Below, one piece after another: positions 60,761 to 64,000 of a stretch of DNA of 64,000 nucleotides (positions within the stretch are counted from its first letter, which is position 1; each line of letters starts with the position of its first letter). A program made the position numbers and the translations under genes. Below the pieces are notes generated by a model, which ran no database searches, had not been told where the DNA came from, and saw nothing but the letters and a program-made list of their open reading frames with translations. The DNA is from Oreohelix idahoensis. Taxonomy: Eukaryota > Mollusca > Gastropoda > Stylommatophora > Oreohelicidae. The stretch lies in NCBI GenBank assembly GCA_024509875.1, contig JAMPIV010004903.1, positions 186,001-250,000 on the forward strand, written 5' to 3'.

Positions 60761-60827
60761 CTATCGTATTTATATTGTCTATTTGTTTTACATATTTTAC
60801 AATAGATAGACAATATAAATACGATAG
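60761..60827. repeat. Perfect 22-bp inverted repeat (hairpin)
   Basis: Arms 60761-60782 and 60806-60827 are exact reverse complements, with a 23-nt spacer. It lies about 100 bp beyond the stop codon of the two-exon gene model on the minus strand. Confidence 0.9.
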
Positions 60828-60926
60828 TTATACATACAATATTTATACATCATAGATAACAAAGATTTCTTAATTGTAATAAATATATTTAATGATCTGT
60901 CTTTTAAAAGAAGACAAAATATCAAG

Positions 60927-61403
60927 CTAAAGCGCTAGTCTCAGCCTCTTTCTAGGTCTCTGCTTCTTCGGTGGTAGATAAAAGACATCGTACGGGTGCT
61001 TGTCTGTCGTTTCTGTAGGGGGACAAGGGTTGGTGTTAGGACACCAGTTCGGTTCTGGGGATATTGGTTGATAACAACTGGAGTTGATGTAGTTGTCAAA
61101 CGTGTTACTGGTGCAAGTAGCAGGACAGGTATCTGTGCTTGGTCCCTGTAGTCGGTCAAATTCGGCGAGGATTTCGCCCTGTAAAGCCAAAAATGTTCAA
61201 ACTCATGTCGAGTCAACGTAATGCTTGTTTTGGTAGGAAAATATTAGATATGAGTCACCAAAGTATTTTCGCACGTGTAGTAAAATCTGGTCTCGGTAAA
61301 AACTTACAGATGCGGCCTTCAGCCCACCATACAACGGTTTAAGTATTTCATCACTTCTACGCATGTAGACCCAGTTTGTAGGAACAGTGGCAGGGGTAGT
61401 CAT
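60927..61403 (-). CDS. Putative two-exon gene, 115-residue basic-tailed protein of unknown function
   Basis: Exon 1 runs from ATG 61403 to 61308 (32 codons, MTTPATVPTNWVYMRRSDEI onward). The donor is GTAAGT at 61307. The intron is 129 bp and the acceptor is tttttggctttacag (AG at 61180-61179). Exon 2 is 61178-60927 and joins in phase 0. The predicted protein has a Cys- and Pro-rich middle (SSCYQPISPEPNWCPNTNPC) and a Lys/Arg-rich C-terminus (PPKKQRPRKRLRLAL), which could be a nuclear localisation or nucleic-acid-binding tail. No family is recognised. A TATA-like gatataaatag lies about 50 bp upstream of the ATG, implying a very short 5' UTR. Compactness and a basic tail would also suit a virus-derived gene, but nothing proves that. 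Confidence 0.5.
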
Positions 61404-61451
61404 CTTCAGTGCGTTGTTAACGTGAGTATATGGGCGTTGGTCTACCTAGTG

Positions 61452-61465
61452 TCTATTTATATCAA
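61452..61465 (-). promoter_or_regulatory. TATA-like element upstream of the two-exon gene model
   Basis: On the minus strand the sequence reads gatataaatagac, close to the TATAAATAG consensus, about 50-60 bp before the ATG at 61403. A near-palindrome aaaactag/ctagtttt lies just upstream (about 61468-61490). Confidence 0.5.
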
Positions 61466-61499
61466 GGAAAACTAGTTTAATCTAGTTTTTTGAAACGTG

Positions 61500-63010
61500 T
61501 CAAGACTTGTTGCGAGCTAACAGAGGGTTGATTTCTCAAAAAACTAATCGATAGTTGACGCGTTGTTGATGTGAAAAAAAATTTGTGTGTGTGCTGGTAT
61601 TGTAAGTGGAGATGATACAAATGTACGCAAAGTGAGGTAATTTATAAGCACAGAGGCGCAATAAGTGTTTATATATAAAATTTTATTATATTATTATGAA
61701 GTGGGGACATTGGCGGTGTGTGCCTGTCTTGTGATGTAAAAATAGGACAGGGAAATTCCGTTGTTGGGTGAGTGCAGGTAAAAGACTAGCTTATTGTGAT
61801 CGTTATTGAGACCATTAGTACATTTTTCCTGCCCCGCGTTTATTTTCTAGTGAGAACCGCCAAAAAAAAGTGTGTTTGTCTGGTGGTTTGTGTGTAGGTA
61901 TTGATGAGAATTACAACTAATTGGTGTTAGCTTTCTTCTTTTGGTAGTCCTTTTCACGGCGTAAAATCACTATTGGTTATCTGTAGTGTTTTAAACAGTT
62001 TTGTTAAGCCATTATTTCTTTAATATTTAGGGCTATCTGAACGCTGAATATGCACCAAGGGCTGATGCGCATGCGCGCATAACTTCACACGGCAAAAAAA
62101 AATCTTTACAGGAGCGATTATATGTTGATTTTTCACTGTTGCTGTTAAAGAGGCCATACCGCAGACATATGTAGATTGACCAATTATTGTGGAGGTAGTG
62201 TATTCTTAAGCAATAACAGGAGAGTTTTGAGTATTTCATGAAAGTTTATGTATAGGTACAATGTCCAAAAGTGAGCTCATCAGAACGTTGTTATCTATGT
62301 GGATGTGTTGTAGTCTTGTTACAAACAACAAGCTGATTTAGACGTAGCTTTAATATTTTTATTGGGAGAAGTTGTGCTTTTACCCTTTTACATGAATATA
62401 ACAACCGATTTGTTCCAAAACCTTCATGCAACTATGTTGCTGCTTGACATGAGAAGAAGGAATTTTTATAAACAAGCACTAAGTGAATTCCCTTTTTCCT
62501 GCCCGCTATAGAATAAAGAGGAGAATAGAAAAAAGTGATAAATTTTATAGAGGAATATGACTAATGAGTGGTGGTGTTGACGTTGATTTTTGTGTTGTGT
62601 TGGCGTGTAGGTATTGAGAATATAGGGTGGTGAGAGGTGACGTTTTGTAATTGTCGGAGGCAGCTATTCTTGTGATGTAAAAATGTGACAGGGAATTTCC
62701 GTTTGTTCGGAGAATGTAATTACATAATGATACGGGTTCTGGGCCACGCTGTAATTTTTTTATTATTTATATTACAGCGTGAGTAATACGTCTACTCACC
62801 CCAATGTCCCGCTTGCGGTATGTAAGTGACCCTGTACACAGCCGTATTCTCCAACATAAAAAACACTGTCAAAGACCATGCTGAACAATGCCAAATAGAC
62901 AGTTTTATTGAACGGAACGACGCTCTTTAGAGATATATCCCATATGCAGACTAGATTATGGCGTCATCTAGCCAGTTCTTAGTGTCGCTGTAGAGGCTGC
63001 AACCGGAACA
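61500..63010. other. Non-coding region with diverged internal duplication and a small hairpin
   Basis: Blocks recur about 0.7-0.95 kb apart: cttgtgatgtaaaaat with acagggaa at 61728 and 62669, ttttcctgcccc/ttttcctgcccg at 61826 and 62494, and gtgtaggtattga at 61892 and 62606. A hairpin with arms cacgctgtaat and attacagcgtg lies at 62745-62755 and 62771-62781. No gene is supported. Confidence 0.5.
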
Positions 63011-63332
63011 ATGTCGAGGCCATTTTCATTAATTTTTAATAAAGGTAAAACGCGTGCTTTTATCCTCACTTGCAATAAACTCGATCAATGGGCTGCGCAA
63101 GACGTCGCGACGAAACAAAAGATCGTTTAAAAATTCCGCTACCATAGAGGGTGACGTCAAGGCTAAATATAGCTATCTAGCAAAGCGTAATAAAAATCCA
63201 GCAGGCAGAGTTTTGCGTATTGGTAGACAAAAAAATCTTATCTGCAACGGGATTTGCCTTTGTAAGACTAACCCTGCTACTTATTTCGGTTCACGTCATT
63301 GCAGACAAGCTCAAAACACAAGAGATCAATAG
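63011..63332 (+). pseudogene. Frameshifted coding-like stretch of unknown identity
   Basis: An ATG at 63011 opens MSRPFSLIFNKGKTRAFILT and continues to a TAA at 63128. An overlapping frame from about 63120 continues in a similar style (SATIEGDVKAKYSYLAKRNK, GRVLRIGRQKNLICNGICLC) to a stop at 63330. Together they look like one protein of about 105 residues with a single frameshift near 63115-63130. The Cys-rich end could bind metal. I do not recognise it. It could also be chance. Confidence 0.35.
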
Positions 63333-63539
63333 TAGAAATTTATAAAAGAAACATTCCTTCGTTCGTGTGTTCGAACCCCCATGACTTAAGGTTTCACTTT
63401 TTTCACACGTGCGACATCTGGTGATAGGTTTCATATTGTCTCCCAATCATGTCAAACATGCGGCAACCACGGAAATTTAGTACATTAAATAAATGTCACT
63501 AAGTATTTGTTCCAGTTATCAAACATTTATCTACTTTTT

Positions 63540-64000
63540 TTTGTCCTACGCTTTTCAAACTTTAGTGAAAATTTTTCTTCCAATTACCAAAGAGGGTCCC
63601 AAAATTTTTCCCAGTCTGGTTCCAATCTGTAGGTAAATAGATCAGAGGTCAAATACGTCTTAAAATATTTCTTGGAGTTTTCAAAACTTTTCATTAAATA
63701 TTTTCTCATTTAATATATTTTTTCCTGTTGTCAGTACTTGACAACGTAAATAATTCTTGTAGCTGTCAAAATTTCTTCCAGTTGGCAAATAATTCTTCAA
63801 ATGTTTTGCCAGTTGGCAAATATTTCTTCAAAATTTTTTTTCACATGCCAAATATTTCTTACAGTTGTAAAATATTTCTGCCATGTGTCAAATGTTTCTT
63901 CAAACTGGTCTGCCATGTGTCAAATTTTTCTTACAGTTGCCAAAAAGGTCTTCAAACGTTTCTTGCAAGTGTCAAATATTTCTTCAAACTTTTTTTCTAG
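63540..64000. repeat. Degenerate tandem repeat (caaatatttcttcaa-type)
   Basis: Imperfect units of about 25-35 bp centred on tgccaaatatttcttcaaa or tgtcaaatatttcttcaaac repeat to the window edge and are clearest from 63760 onward. The open frame at 63728-64000 is a product of the repeat. The array continues beyond the window. Confidence 0.8.

Noticed and set aside
63361..63410. Possible tRNA gene suggested by gtgttcgaaccccc
   Set aside because: It resembles a pol III box B, but I could not find a matching box A or acceptor stem upstream.

Overview
This is a gene-poor, AT-rich, repeat-dense piece of animal nuclear DNA. GT-AG introns, long dinucleotide and GATA/GACA microsatellites, RTE-like and RNase-H-bearing LINEs, hAT and mariner DNA transposons, tRNA-headed SINE-like repeats and large LTR retrotransposons all point to an invertebrate with an expanded genome. 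A lophotrochozoan such as a mollusc is my best guess, but an arthropod is not excluded. There are no operons, rRNA, complete tRNA genes or CRISPR arrays.

Cellular-looking coding sequence is very sparse. A convincing 3'-terminal exon lies at 2609-2744 (+), with a splice acceptor, stop codon and poly(A) signal; its intron carries a hAT MITE and a LINE-derived insertion. A compact two-exon gene model lies at 60927-61403 (-) with consensus splice sites and an upstream TATA box. A frameshifted coding-like stretch lies at 63011-63332 (+).

The rest is nested mobile DNA. 1-12 kb: an internally deleted LINE derivative, the MITE, a very long compound microsatellite, an RNase-H LINE split by a 2.4-kb TG..CA insertion, and the N-terminal half of a ZMYM1-type hAT transposase. 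12.9-25.9 kb: a minus-strand LINE split by LTR element A (13063-25548; 1393-bp LTRs; 5-bp target duplication). Element A has the gene order gag-PR-IN-RT-RH, that is integrase before reverse transcriptase (Gmr1-like Ty3/gypsy). It is itself invaded by a LINE fragment in pol and a 3.26-kb LINE in its 3' LTR. 28-31 kb: an internally deleted BED-type hAT, the C-terminal half of a ZMYM1-type hAT, and LINE pieces. 31.2-39.4 kb: LTR element B (5-bp target duplication), with gag-PR-IN but no RT/RNase H; its 3' LTR carries a LINE insertion with a twin-priming inversion. 40-60 kb: a GC-rich repeat, RNase-H LINE remnants, a nearly intact mariner (47801-49141), SINE-like inverted pairs, two GATA/GACA arrays, a second copy of the LINE nested in element A, and a 50-bp minisatellite. 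60.6-64 kb: LINE remnant, hairpins, the two small gene candidates and a degenerate tandem repeat.

The insertions can be ordered in time because removing each one and one copy of its target duplication restores the host element. Both LTR elements look non-autonomous. Element A has nearly identical LTRs yet lacks the N-terminal part of RT, and element B lacks RT entirely, so movement in trans by related elements is a reasonable inference.
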